Part shown: piece by piece, positions 45,876-54,875 of the stretch
Numbering within the stretch: position 1 is the stretch's first letter
How the letters are laid out: each line of letters opens with the position of its first letter
Assembly: GCF_026262505.1 (NCBI RefSeq)
Contig: NC_067205.1
Span: forward strand, 14,198,001-14,262,000
Direction of reading: 5' to 3'
From: Trichomonas vaginalis G3
Lineage: Eukaryota; Parabasalia; Trichomonadida; Trichomonadidae
Length of the DNA: 64,000 bases
The notes under the pieces: generated by a model
What the model saw: the letters and a program-made list of their open reading frames with translations, nothing else
The model's database searches: none
What the model was told of the DNA's origin: nothing
Program-made: the position numbers and the translations under genes

Positions 45876-46574
45876 ATGTCCGAACAAGCACCGAAGCCGA
45901 ACACAATGGCAGATGTCCTTTCAAGGTTGCCAGACAAGCGCCCACTTCAAATTCAAATTGCCCAATTGAAAGCTCATCTGACAAACACCATTAAGACTCT
46001 CCAAAGTAGTCTTATGACAGAGATGACCAATCTCAAAGCCGATGTCCTCATGAACCAAGCTTCCAATGAGAAATGCCTGAACGATTTCTCAGAATCGTTG
46101 CGCAATTACGAGAGAGAGAACCGAGACCTTGCCAGACTCATCTACCGTTTCTTCGAAGAGATAGACGCCATCTGGAAGGTACTCGGAAAGGACAGAACAT
46201 GCAACACCGTACTTCGTGAGTACCAAATTGAGGAAGGAATTGTCGAGGAAGAAGAGGAAGAAGAGAAACACGAAGAAGAGAACCACGAAGAAGTTCCTGA
46301 AGCCGCTACATGGGCAACCCTTGTTGCCGATGACGGTTACGAAATTTCCCAGCCCTACCCATACCAAATCCGCAACAAGGAGACAGGCAAGGTTCTTACC
46401 CCAGTCCTCAACAACTTGGGACACTTGAACCTTAACCTTCGGAATCGCGGTTCAATCTCCATGGGCAAGCTTGTCGCAATTCAATGGGTTCCAAATCCAG
46501 ACAAGAAGACGAAGGTCAGACACATTGACGGTGACAAGCTCAACAACCGTAAGGAGAACCTCGAGTGGTTCTAA
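45876..46574 (+). CDS. Coiled coil fused to a NUMOD4/HNH-like domain
   Basis: 232 residues. Residues 20-110 are coiled coil (IQIAQLKAHLTNTIKTLQSS); residues 122-145 are a Glu-rich hinge; residues of about 150-232 follow the NUMOD4 plus HNH pattern of phage and homing endonucleases: YEIS..., IRNKETGKVLTP, then VPNPDKKTKVRHIDGDKLNN and RKENLEW. In that family the H-I-D-G-x-x-x-N-N stretch belongs to the HNH fold. DNA or RNA binding is likely; nuclease activity is not established from sequence. Confidence 0.72.
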   Translation: MSEQAPKPNTMADVLSRLPDKRPLQIQIAQLKAHLTNTIKTLQSSLMTEMTNLKADVLMNQASNEKCLNDFSESLRNYERENRDLARLIYRFFEEIDAIWKVLGKDRTCNTVLREYQIEEGIVEEEEEEEKHEEENHEEVPEAATWATLVADDGYEISQPYPYQIRNKETGKVLTPVLNNLGHLNLNLRNRGSISMGKLVAIQWVPNPDKKTKVRHIDGDKLNNRKENLEWF

Positions 46575-46623
46575 GAGTAAAAAAAAATTATTTTAGGGGG
46601 AAACCCCAAGTAAATTTAAGTTT

Positions 46624-46881
46624 TTATTTTTGGTATTCGTACCAATCTTGGAATGTGAAGACCACATCCCAACCTCTGTACGTGAGTCTTGGGTCCACGT
46701 CTAAGACCCTTCTGTAGCAATTCCAAGCCCGAGCAAATTCAATTGTCAACCACTCGTCTCCTCTGTAGTCTTCAATCCATTCTTTGAAGAGACGGTCGAG
46801 TTCGGGCTTGGAATATCTCTTGCCTGGGTCCGAGACCAACATTTGGTTGAACTGGACGAAGCGCTCAGGGATGTACGCCAT
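46624..46881 (-). CDS. Small Trp-rich Polinton protein, 85 residues
   Basis: MAYIPERFVQFNQMLVSDPG, helical, with seven Trp/Tyr-rich positions toward the C-terminus. Convergent with the HNH-like gene; the 50 bases between contain an aggggg-aaac-cccaa-like hairpin that may mark the shared 3' end. Unknown function. Confidence 0.6.
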   Translation of the reverse strand: MAYIPERFVQFNQMLVSDPGKRYSKPELDRLFKEWIEDYRGDEWLTIEFARAWNCYRRVLDVDPRLTYRGWDVVFTFQDWYEYQK

Positions 46882-46914
46882 TAAAAAAATGTCACTTTTT
46901 AAAAAATAAATTTT

Positions 46915-49069
46915 TTATTTCATGCAATGTTTAACTATTTCACCATCTTCTTTAACACCCCAGTACTTACGCTTGGAGAGGACATGAACTTCGGTGAAAA
47001 TTTTGTCCAATTTGAATTGACCCATCTTCTCACCGACTAAACCCATTTCAATGAGTTTGTTGTATCCTTCTTCGTTCGTCATGAGTGCGTCAATGTTCTC
47101 ATAGTAAACCTTCACTTTGGATTTGACTTCCGAGAAGAACTCATTGTAGTTGTCAAGGACTGCTTTTGCGAACTGAGGGTAAGACCAATGTTCGACAATA
47201 GGTTTTAATGTGGTTACTAAGCCACTTTGACCTTGAGTGAATTCGTACTTCAAAACAAAAGGAGAAAACCTTTCAACAAAGTTGTCGACCTTCTCATAAT
47301 GTTTACTCTTCATCTCTTGAGGTTTCTTAATGGAATATCCCCATGTCGAATTCATAAGCAATTTGAGTGTCATTGCAAGTTTGGGGTTTGAAGCTTTCCT
47401 AATATCATACAGTTGTTGTATGACTTTTCCAACTGTATAGTTCCTTCCCGGGAACTCACCATCTTCGTTTGGAATTCCAGTCGGAATATATTGGACAAAC
47501 CTCATGTATGCAGCGTTAAGGTCGACATAGTATATCTTTTCATCTGAGTCGAACTTGTCGCAACCAATTGGTCCAGTTTGTGGAAATTCAAGTGAGTCTC
47601 TTATCTTCTGAGAAACTTCTCCTGTTATCTCATAAACATCGTCGAAGCAACCTGTTTCATATAAAACCTTCTGACCTAATTCAGATGCTCTCCAATACAA
47701 TTTGACGTCAATTGGATGTCTCAATGGAAGTTTGTTTATAGCATCTTGAAGTTCTTGCAACCTCATTGGAAGTTCTTCTGGTTCAGGTTGGTATCCGAAC
47801 ATACCAACCCCTTGTGGAACTGTGTACTTCTTTTGTACTAGAACTTTGTCTGGAACAACTTTTGGTCTTGCTAACAATGAAAAGTTTGTTTCGTCTTTTG
47901 GTACAAAAGTTTCTGTCAGCTTGTCATCTGGAATTGGTTCCAACAAACCTTTCTCGAAAAGAATGTTTACAGCTCTGACAATGTTGCACTTGCCTTTTCC
48001 GAACAATGGGTTTGTAAGACTTTCGTTCAACATGAAGTGGTTGTGGACAATTACAATCTTCAACCATGGTAAGTCTTTGTCAACAACATAGTCGTCATGT
48101 AAAGAACCTTTAGCTGTAGGTATGCTGACTCGGATATTGACATTTGCCAACGGTGCAATTTTTGCCAATTGACCTCTGAGAATGTACCTTGTCTTCACAC
48201 ATGACTCAAGATACTTCATCTTCTCATCCGTAACAAGACCAGAGTTCCTGAGACATGTAAGAATACAAGGTTCATTGACAATTGTTTCAATTGAATTGTA
48301 AATTCCATACCTTGTCAAGTCAATGTCAGACTTATTTATGAAGGGGAAGTATCCAGCATGTTGTCTGACTGCTTGAGGGTTAGGTTGGTACCATTCGAAC
48401 TTGACACTTGCAATTCCTTCAATTGCATTCAAAATGTCTGAGTCGGAGTCAACCATTTGTTCTCTCTTTGTAGTCTTGAAAGCGTCAAGAAGTTTTGCGG
48501 CTGTTTGTTCATTGCCATGTGCATAGTAAATGTGACCATCCAAATCTGTTATGGTCAATCTGAGATTGTGTCCTTCTTATTTCCGTCTTGTATGGCAGCA
48601 AGTACACCCATGAAGCCTTCTTTGTTCTTTCATTCGTCAAAGTTTACTGTAAAGGTTCGACCAGATGTAATTTGACTTCTAACTTCACGATACTTTTCAT
48701 ATGCATATCTTGTTCTTTCCATGGGAGCATGTGCGTCTTCACCTTTTCCTTTTTTCCTTCTCAAAGGATGCAATTGTTCGTCATGTTTCCAGTAGAATCT
48801 GGCAAAGCCGTCGTGTCCTTCAACTTGAGGTTCACTAACATCGAAAGGCATGTCCATAAGACGTTCTTCTTCTAACCTCTCTAGTCTGTTTGGATAATTG
48901 GCACGTGCTGTTTCCAAATCCATTTCGTAGCGAAAGACCAGACAATTTGTCATAGACTTTTATTGGCTTTCCCTTCCTATATTTAAAATTCTTCGAAACT
49001 CTCCAACCATATCTTTGTAAACTCTGCTTTTATTCTAGCAGACTTTCTATCCATTCTATATGGGGGCAT
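46915..49069 (-). pseudogene. Protein-primed family B DNA polymerase of Polinton copy 2, broken
   Basis: The largest open stretch (48558-46915, 547 residues) holds the polymerase palm: motif A region YYVDLNAAYMRF, motif B region KLLMNSTWGYS, motif C region VYYENIDALMT and the late KRKYW strand. This order matches protein-primed PolB of Polintons, adenoviruses and linear plasmids. Upstream coding runs to MPPYRMDRKSAR at 49069. Replicates the element from protein-capped ends. Broken in a small number of places. Confidence 0.85.
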
Positions 49070-49096
49070 TTTTATAAAAATAAAAAATATTTTTTC

Positions 49097-49807
49097 TTAC
49101 TTTACATAACTGCCTGCTGCCATAAGTCTTTGACGCCAACCCATACCAGCTAATGAAGGTTGAACTTGGTTTAGTTTGGAAACTAAACTTTGGTTTTGGT
49201 TTATCTTCAAGTTTTTGGTTTTTCTTCTTCTATCGGTTTTTCGTCACTTTTCGGTTCTCTGACTTTACTTCACTTGCAGGAACAGTTGTGTCGTCAACAT
49301 CTTCATAAATATCATATGCCATTTGTTTTTGTTTTCCTTTCAACTTTTTGTGTTTGTTGTAAAGTTTAGAAATATTTCGACTCTAAGTCAATGAGATGTT
49401 CTATAATGAACTGTTGGTCAGTGAAGTAAACTTTTCCATCTGTTGTCTCGAAAGCTCCTTCAGACTTCAATATTTTATTTGTGAGAGTCTGTTTCTTTTT
49501 TGAGATACTAGCCGTTCCATTTCTATGAAAAGTGACTTTATAGTTAGGGTTTGTATTTCCAGACCTGGCACTTTCTATTATTGAATTTTCTCTTCATCTG
49601 TAAGTTCTTTGACAGGTTTTGACAATGGTTCTGAACTTTTTGTTTGTGGTGTCAATCTACCGTTTCAACTTCTTCGGTCATTTCATCTCAGTAAAAAATT
49701 TTAGTTTGGTTTGTTTTCAACTGGTTGTTTAGGTTTTTAAGTCGGTCTAAAACTTCCTGAGGTATAGGAAGAACTTTACAAACAGGTGGTGTAAAAGTGG
49801 TCTTCAT
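49097..49807 (-). pseudogene. Unidentified Polinton gene, broken
   Basis: Minus-strand coding from MKTTFTPPVCKVLPIPQE to a C-terminus ending GSYVK, Lys/Thr/Glu-rich in between. It lies between the polymerase and the integrase. Broken in several places; no family recognised. A terminal-protein or core-protein role cannot be judged. Confidence 0.45.
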
Positions 49808-49856
49808 GACTTATTCTGTTTAAAGCTGCATTGTTCATTTCATCTCAGTAAAAATT

Positions 49857-50252
49857 TTACATTCCCACGTTTGAGGCGGTTGAGTTGGTTGTTGTTTACC
49901 CACTGTTGTGCATGGTTATATCCTCTGTTAAAGAATCTTTCACCTTGGTCCATATTTGTCCTGCTTGGTTATAGTAGTCATTTGCTTGTTATAATAGTTT
50001 CCTGCTTGTCTTCCTACATTGTCCATCCATCCTTGAACTTTTCCTCTTGTTTCAGGATTTGGAATAAATTTGTTGCATCTCGTGCTACATCCCAACCTTT
50101 CTGTACAGTTTGTATAATAGGTTGTGCTTTCTCTTAAGTATACCTAATGTACTCAAAATCTTCCTTCCAACTCCAAATACACCTCTGGCTATTGTTCCCA
50201 CTGCGGGCAAAAATCTGGATGCAACTCCTGCTAATGCGCCAAATAAACCCAT
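49857..50252 (-). pseudogene. Gly/Ala-rich amphipathic Polinton protein, broken
   Basis: Starts MGLFGALAGVASRFLPAVG at 50252, 17 bases from the divergent integrase start. The N-terminal 40 residues are an amphipathic, Gly/Ala/Phe-rich helix of the kind seen in minor capsid proteins that touch membranes. Broken downstream. Role inferred. Confidence 0.5.
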
Positions 50253-50269
50253 TTCTTATGGGTTAAAAA

Positions 50270-51229
50270 ATGACGAATCCGAACAAGGACCCCTATGTTT
50301 CTAAAGCGACAAAGAAAGCACTCATGATAAAAATCTTTAGTTCAACACCAAATGCTTGGTTTATGGATATCTTGGAAAACATTCCGAGAGTTAGAACAGA
50401 TGGACCTCCATACTGGTTAATATTTGTTGGTCAAAACACAAGATACTGTGAAGCCATACCATTATGGTCCAAAAATATTTTAGATGTGAAAACTGCTTTG
50501 ACAATATTCGTTGACAAATACCATCCAACAAAACTGACATCTGACTGTGAAAGTTCTTTCAAATCAGATGATGTAAAAAACTATCTGCGTTCAAAAAATG
50601 TAAACCAATATTTCATTGTCGACCAAAACCATTCTGCTCTTGGTGTCATTGACGGTTGTATAAAAATGTTAAGAGACTTAAACCAACCACAAGGTGGTGA
50701 AGCAAATGAAATGTCATATGACGACAAATATAGACACTTCTCCATGGCAAAGATGAGACAAGTTTTAAATATTTACAATAACCGTAAACAAAAAGGTTTG
50801 GGAAACCACTCCCCCGAAGAAATGAAAAACAACCCTGACTTAGAGAAAGACTATATATTTAATAATTTAGTCAAAAGAGACAAACAAGAAAGAATGCCGG
50901 GCTTCAAACTTCAGAAAGGTGACAAAGTAAAAATAGAAATACCTAAACGCGACCCATATGAAAATACTATTGACTATGACAACAATGGGAACCCGACAGG
51001 TACTCACATTCGTGTTCGTAAAAATAGAAGAAAGTATACAAGAGAATATTATGAAGTTTTAGGCAAACATGGCAAAATGTACACACAGCAAGCAGAAGAT
51101 AAAACTACTATTGTCAGACCTCGTTTCAAACTTGTCAAAGTTCAAGGTGGTATACTTTCAAAGACAGTTCCTAACAAATATAAGACAACTCCTGACGAAT
51201 ATGCTAAAGAAGTTGAAAATGACGACTAA
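50270..51229 (+). CDS. Polinton integrase (rve/DDE type)
   Basis: 319 residues in one frame. The catalytic-core pattern has candidate acidic residues D33 (WFMDILEN) and D92 (KLTSDCESSF), separated by strands typical of the rve fold (WLIFVGQNTRYCEAIPLW). The C-terminal 130 residues are basic and beta-rich (KLQKGDKVKIEIP), as in the DNA-binding domain of these integrases. It inserts the element into host DNA. It overlaps the convergent fibre gene by four bases. Confidence 0.82.
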   Translation: MTNPNKDPYVSKATKKALMIKIFSSTPNAWFMDILENIPRVRTDGPPYWLIFVGQNTRYCEAIPLWSKNILDVKTALTIFVDKYHPTKLTSDCESSFKSDDVKNYLRSKNVNQYFIVDQNHSALGVIDGCIKMLRDLNQPQGGEANEMSYDDKYRHFSMAKMRQVLNIYNNRKQKGLGNHSPEEMKNNPDLEKDYIFNNLVKRDKQERMPGFKLQKGDKVKIEIPKRDPYENTIDYDNNGNPTGTHIRVRKNRRKYTREYYEVLGKHGKMYTQQAEDKTTIVRPRFKLVKVQGGILSKTVPNKYKTTPDEYAKEVENDD

Positions 51230-53226
51230 GCAATTCTATACCATGCGTAAACTGTCATGTAAGGTGGCATGTATTCTTTACTTTGTCCCGTTGTTTGCGT
51301 ATATCCTGAAACGAAATGTGTATGGTTTCCTTCTCCCTGCGTGTCATCCCAGTAACAATTTATAGCAAACTTAACGTCGTCTTTAACATCATATCCTTTA
51401 CCTTTTGTCATTCCTGACCAATCCCAATATCTATGCTTATGCCAACCTGCTTGAGATGTACTTAAATCTATGTAATGACTGTGTGCAGGTAAATTTTCAC
51501 CTGAAATCGTTTTACTTCCACCTGTTTCCTTTGAAGAGTTTGCACAATACAAAAACCTGTCGACTATTTGTTCCCATGCACCAACACCAAACATTACTTG
51601 AGGACCTCTTGCATCCATAGATGTATAAATAGAACCTACTGGGTTCATTAAATCAAACATATGAGATATTATAGGATTGTCTCTTTTGAACTTAAAATAT
51701 AGTGCAACTATTTCAGGTTTCTTCTGGTTTGTGTCAGAATATTTTTTATAATATAATCTTATGTTTTCAGGGTAGGTAAAATCTTGACTATAATATTTAT
51801 TTCTGTCATCTGTATAATAATATACTATTCTCGTTTTTTCTATTGCATTATATCTTTTATATCTATAATAATCTAAATATAATGTTAGCTTTTGTTCATC
51901 TACATGTGGTGTTCTGTCGTCATCTCCATAGTCATAATAATGTGGTGCTGGAGCTGGGTCAGGCAATGTCATATCTGCCATTTCATAAACTCTTAAATAT
52001 TTCTTTTGTTCGTCTCCATATAAGTTTAAGTAGCAGTTGTTGTCTAATGGAACTTTAACTTGTGTACCATCATTCTTTTTATAGCTTACATACATTTCAT
52101 TGTTATTTTTCGGAATGAGTTTACACCGTGTACCATTTTCTAAGGACTGTACAAACTGCCATCTAAAATATTTATTTTCTTCATTGACAGAAAAGTCACC
52201 AACAATAGTTTCAATATTTTTTGTTCCTATCAAACTTTGGTATATTTCATTGACATATGTTTTATCTGCTTTCTTTTCAAGGCTAACGTTTAAGTCTGTT
52301 ATTTCAGATATAGAATGTGTATGTCCAACGGCACTTTTACTGTTTAAGGTTTCTTGTAAGTTTGTAATATCAGATATAGAATGTGTATGTCCAACGGCAC
52401 TTTTACTGTTTAAGGTTTCTTGTAAGTTTGTAATATCAGATATAGAATATGTATGTCCAACGGCACTTTTCCTGTTTAAGGTTTCTTGTAAGTTTGTAAT
52501 ATTTGCAATGGTATGTGTATGTCCAACGTCACTTTTCCTGTTTAAGGTTTCTTGTAAGTTTGTAATATCAGATATAGAATGTGTATGTCCAACGGCACTT
52601 TTCCTGTTTAAGGTTTCTTGTAAGTTTGTAATATTTGCAATGGTATGTGTATGTCCAACGTCACTTTTCCTGTTTAAGGTTTCTTGTAAGTTTGTAATAT
52701 CAGATATAGAATGTGTATGAGTCTTATCTGCTTTTGTCTCTAATGTTTCCTTAAGACTTGGTATTTGGTTAATATAATGTATATGAGTCTTTTTAGAATA
52801 TTCGTTTTCAGCTCTTGTCACTTCACTTGACATTTTATTGTCAACATATGTTTTGTCTGCTAGTTCAGGATGAGTATGTTCTTTTGTTGCATAAGCATTG
52901 TTAGCTCTTTCTTCTTCTTTTGCTATTGCATCGTCTACATATTCTTTGTCAGCTTTGTTGTCAACATCTGCTTTCAAAAGAAGTTCATTTATAGGTTTCT
53001 CGTTTAAAGTTCCTTTTGTTGGATTTATACAGACAGTATTGTTCTTATTGTCTTGAAATAGAAACTCATCTGTCATTGGGTTTATTGTCAGTTTTAAGTC
53101 ACCCCCTTTCAATGACTCAGATATCTTAGAATAGTTTGAAAAGTTTGTTGTGTTCTTATTTAGAGCTTGCATAATGAGTTGTCGGTTGTGTTGTATTTCT
53201 CTCATAGACGCTGTTTCATTTGACAT
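51226..53226 (-). CDS. Fibre-like protein with 22-residue repeats and phage-collar-like C-terminus
   Basis: 666 residues, one frame. The N-terminus is polar. Residues of about 90-340 hold fibre repeats: first ADKxYVD-type units, then seven to eight 22-residue units (GHTHSISDITNLQETLNRKS), alternating between two versions. A central beta-rich region follows. The last 125 residues match the bacteriophage tail-collar pattern: NPVGSIYTSMD, FGVGAWEQIVDRFL, paired HSH/HTH motifs, and MPPYMTVYAWYRIA at the end. In phages such proteins are trimeric tips of receptor-binding fibres. I infer an attachment fibre for the Polinton particle. It diverges from 53245 with 18 bases between starts. Confidence 0.82.
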   Translation of the reverse strand: MSNETASMREIQHNRQLIMQALNKNTTNFSNYSKISESLKGGDLKLTINPMTDEFLFQDNKNNTVCINPTKGTLNEKPINELLLKADVDNKADKEYVDDAIAKEEERANNAYATKEHTHPELADKTYVDNKMSSEVTRAENEYSKKTHIHYINQIPSLKETLETKADKTHTHSISDITNLQETLNRKSDVGHTHTIANITNLQETLNRKSAVGHTHSISDITNLQETLNRKSDVGHTHTIANITNLQETLNRKSAVGHTYSISDITNLQETLNSKSAVGHTHSISDITNLQETLNSKSAVGHTHSISEITDLNVSLEKKADKTYVNEIYQSLIGTKNIETIVGDFSVNEENKYFRWQFVQSLENGTRCKLIPKNNNEMYVSYKKNDGTQVKVPLDNNCYLNLYGDEQKKYLRVYEMADMTLPDPAPAPHYYDYGDDDRTPHVDEQKLTLYLDYYRYKRYNAIEKTRIVYYYTDDRNKYYSQDFTYPENIRLYYKKYSDTNQKKPEIVALYFKFKRDNPIISHMFDLMNPVGSIYTSMDARGPQVMFGVGAWEQIVDRFLYCANSSKETGGSKTISGENLPAHSHYIDLSTSQAGWHKHRYWDWSGMTKGKGYDVKDDVKFAINCYWDDTQGEGNHTHFVSGYTQTTGQSKEYMPPYMTVYAWYRIA
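52310..52720. repeat. 66-base tandem repeat inside the fibre gene
   Basis: Six or more copies of a 66-base unit (ggtttcttgtaagtttgtaa core) coding for the 22-residue fibre repeats. Two versions alternate: one with ...tcagatatagaatg, one with ...ttgcaatggtatg. Unit length keeps the reading frame. Confidence 0.9.
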
Positions 53227-53244
53227 TTTTATTATAGATAAAAT

Positions 53245-54093
53245 ATGCTTCCAATAGAAAAAGAAAATTCTAGAGTTGCTACAACTAAACCATTAGATGA
53301 ACTTTTTACTAATGTCGGTCAAAAGTTTGAGACAGAGACCGTAAAGCATGAAGGCTATCGTTTTGACTACCCATTAAGATGGTTAAGAGACCCATCTGTC
53401 ACAAAAGCTATTGGCTTTCGTAGAATGAAGTTCATTTCAGAAGCCATACATGGTTTCCCATTTACGGTCGGTTTTGAAGTTCGATACTATAACAAAGAAA
53501 AACGTATGTATGAGAAATTTGAACAGGGAAAACTTTTACAAGTTAGTTTGCTTATAAACTTAGAAACAACTCTTCAAGCTTTTCAAGAAAAAATAAACGA
53601 TATCTATATCGAATATGCAAAACAGTATAACATTGACGAAGGAGAATACCATCTCGATATTATTTATGACAGGAAAAATGCAACTGTTAAAATCAATAGA
53701 ATAGAAGACCTTGGAGAAAACGTTTATATTTCTACAAAATATAACAACTTGGCATGGTATAGATTTATGAGGATGTTAAATCAGCCTGCAGCATATCCAG
53801 TACACCCAGACTTTTATGAAGTCGAAAACCCTAATGGAACATATGAAAATATTTTCGACCCAGATGCTATTATTGTTCATGCTTCATTTTCTGGTGCGCA
53901 AAACTCTTTCTTATGTCTGATGAATGACTTTTACGAAAAACCTACAAAGTTATACGAACCACCAAGTGGAAGTATTTCAGACTTTCAAGTATGGTTTACT
54001 ACAGATGGAAGAAAAAGAATAATTCCATTATACCATGCGTTTTACTTAGAACTTAGTTTCATATACAACTACTATCGAACGGTAAAAATATAA
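53245..54093 (+). CDS. Candidate vertex (penton-like) or other structural protein
   Basis: 282 residues, open and beta-rich. It has regular strands and no membrane segment; the late region (IIVHASFSGAQNSFLCLMND, then FQVWFTTDGRKRIIPLYHAF) could be a jelly-roll edge. It sits beside the fibre gene, divergently transcribed across an 18-base spacer, which suits a penton base that holds a fibre. The family was not recognised with certainty; 39249-40043 is the other candidate. Confidence 0.55.
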   Translation: MLPIEKENSRVATTKPLDELFTNVGQKFETETVKHEGYRFDYPLRWLRDPSVTKAIGFRRMKFISEAIHGFPFTVGFEVRYYNKEKRMYEKFEQGKLLQVSLLINLETTLQAFQEKINDIYIEYAKQYNIDEGEYHLDIIYDRKNATVKINRIEDLGENVYISTKYNNLAWYRFMRMLNQPAAYPVHPDFYEVENPNGTYENIFDPDAIIVHASFSGAQNSFLCLMNDFYEKPTKLYEPPSGSISDFQVWFTTDGRKRIIPLYHAFYLELSFIYNYYRTVKI

Positions 54094-54097
54094 TTTT

Positions 54098-54340
54098 TTA
54101 ATACGGTTGAGGTGTTGGATTTGGTTGCCAACTAGACTGTGGTGCAGGTTCAGGCTGTTGTATAACAGGAGCTTGTTCTTCTGGTTCAGGGTCTTTAGGT
54201 ATAATACCAACAAACTGACCTACTCTTTTACCAATATTTTTGACACCGTTCCATACTCCGCTTCCGACAGATTTTATTCCATTCCATATACCTCTTCCAA
54301 CATTTCGAAAGAAGTTTCCTATCTTACTGAAGAAACTCAT
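54098..54340 (-). CDS. Small amphipathic virion-like protein, 80 residues
   Basis: Residues 1-45 are imperfect 11-residue Gly/Asn/Trp repeats (IGNFFRNVGRGIWNGIKSVG) forming an amphipathic basic helix; residues 48-80 are Pro/Gln-rich. Composition resembles small membrane-active or core proteins of adenovirus-like particles. It converges on 53245-54093 with four bases between. Confidence 0.6.
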   Translation of the reverse strand: MSFFSKIGNFFRNVGRGIWNGIKSVGSGVWNGVKNIGKRVGQFVGIIPKDPEPEEQAPVIQQPEPAPQSSWQPNPTPQPY

Positions 54341-54357
54341 TTACTACGTGTAAAAAT

Positions 54358-54720
54358 CTAATGTCCGCCTAGTCTCTTACGTTTCCTGTTGAGTTCCATA
54401 GCATTCTTTAACTGGAGCTCATACATTCTGTTTCTCCTCTGGTAGAAAACATATTCTGGGTCAACTCCTGTGTTCGCGTCATCTGCATAAAGTTGTTTAT
54501 ATCCCACTTCAGGGTTTGTATAAAACTCTTTCCATCTCATATTTGCATACCATGGTGGCAAACCTAACGCAGCGTCATTTGACATGGCAGTTTGCATTTG
54601 TACATCTGTTGGCACTTGACCATAGTTTGCCATTGCAGTTTGTATTCTAACTTCATTTGGAATATTCTCTGGGTTTGGTTGTCCAGGTTGCTGTGCATTC
54701 GCTAAGTTCTGTGCGTCCAT
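54358..54720 (-). CDS. Small Polinton protein with basic C-terminus, 120 residues
   Basis: Gln/Asn/Pro-rich N-terminus (ANAQQPGQPNPENIPNEVR) with two similar segments, a Trp/Tyr-rich middle, and a basic end (NRKRKRLGGH). The LGG-type end is reminiscent of adenain processing sites, but no protease gene was recognised. Unknown function. Confidence 0.55.
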   Translation of the reverse strand: MDAQNLANAQQPGQPNPENIPNEVRIQTAMANYGQVPTDVQMQTAMSNDAALGLPPWYANMRWKEFYTNPEVGYKQLYADDANTGVDPEYVFYQRRNRMYELQLKNAMELNRKRKRLGGH

Positions 54721-54743
54721 TTAATATTAGATAAAAATATCTC

Positions 54744-54875
54744 TTACGAGTACATATGCTGAACATTTGCAGGCATTGGTTCATCTTCATATTCTCTGTA
54801 CTTTTCTGCCACGTCAAATAAATAAATGACACAATGGAAAAAACCTAAAACAAGTAGTCCGATTTCAAACCACAT
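54744..54875 (-). CDS. Very small membrane protein, 43 residues
   Basis: Starts MWFEIGLLVLGFFHCVIYLF, a single membrane helix at about residues 3-21, then an acidic tail (AEKYREYEDEPMPANVQHMY). Its start overlaps the 3' end of the methyltransferase gene by 31 bases on the same strand. Too short for most gene finders; coding status is inferred from composition. Confidence 0.45.
   Translation of the reverse strand: MWFEIGLLVLGFFHCVIYLFDVAEKYREYEDEPMPANVQHMYS

Noticed and set aside
49871-50304. Plus-strand open frames upstream of the integrase
   Set aside because: They lie opposite the minus-strand amphipathic gene and have shadow-like composition.
52100-52720. Plus-strand Cys/Val/Phe-rich frame opposite the fibre repeats
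   Set aside because: A shadow created by the 66-base repeat, whose length is a multiple of three.
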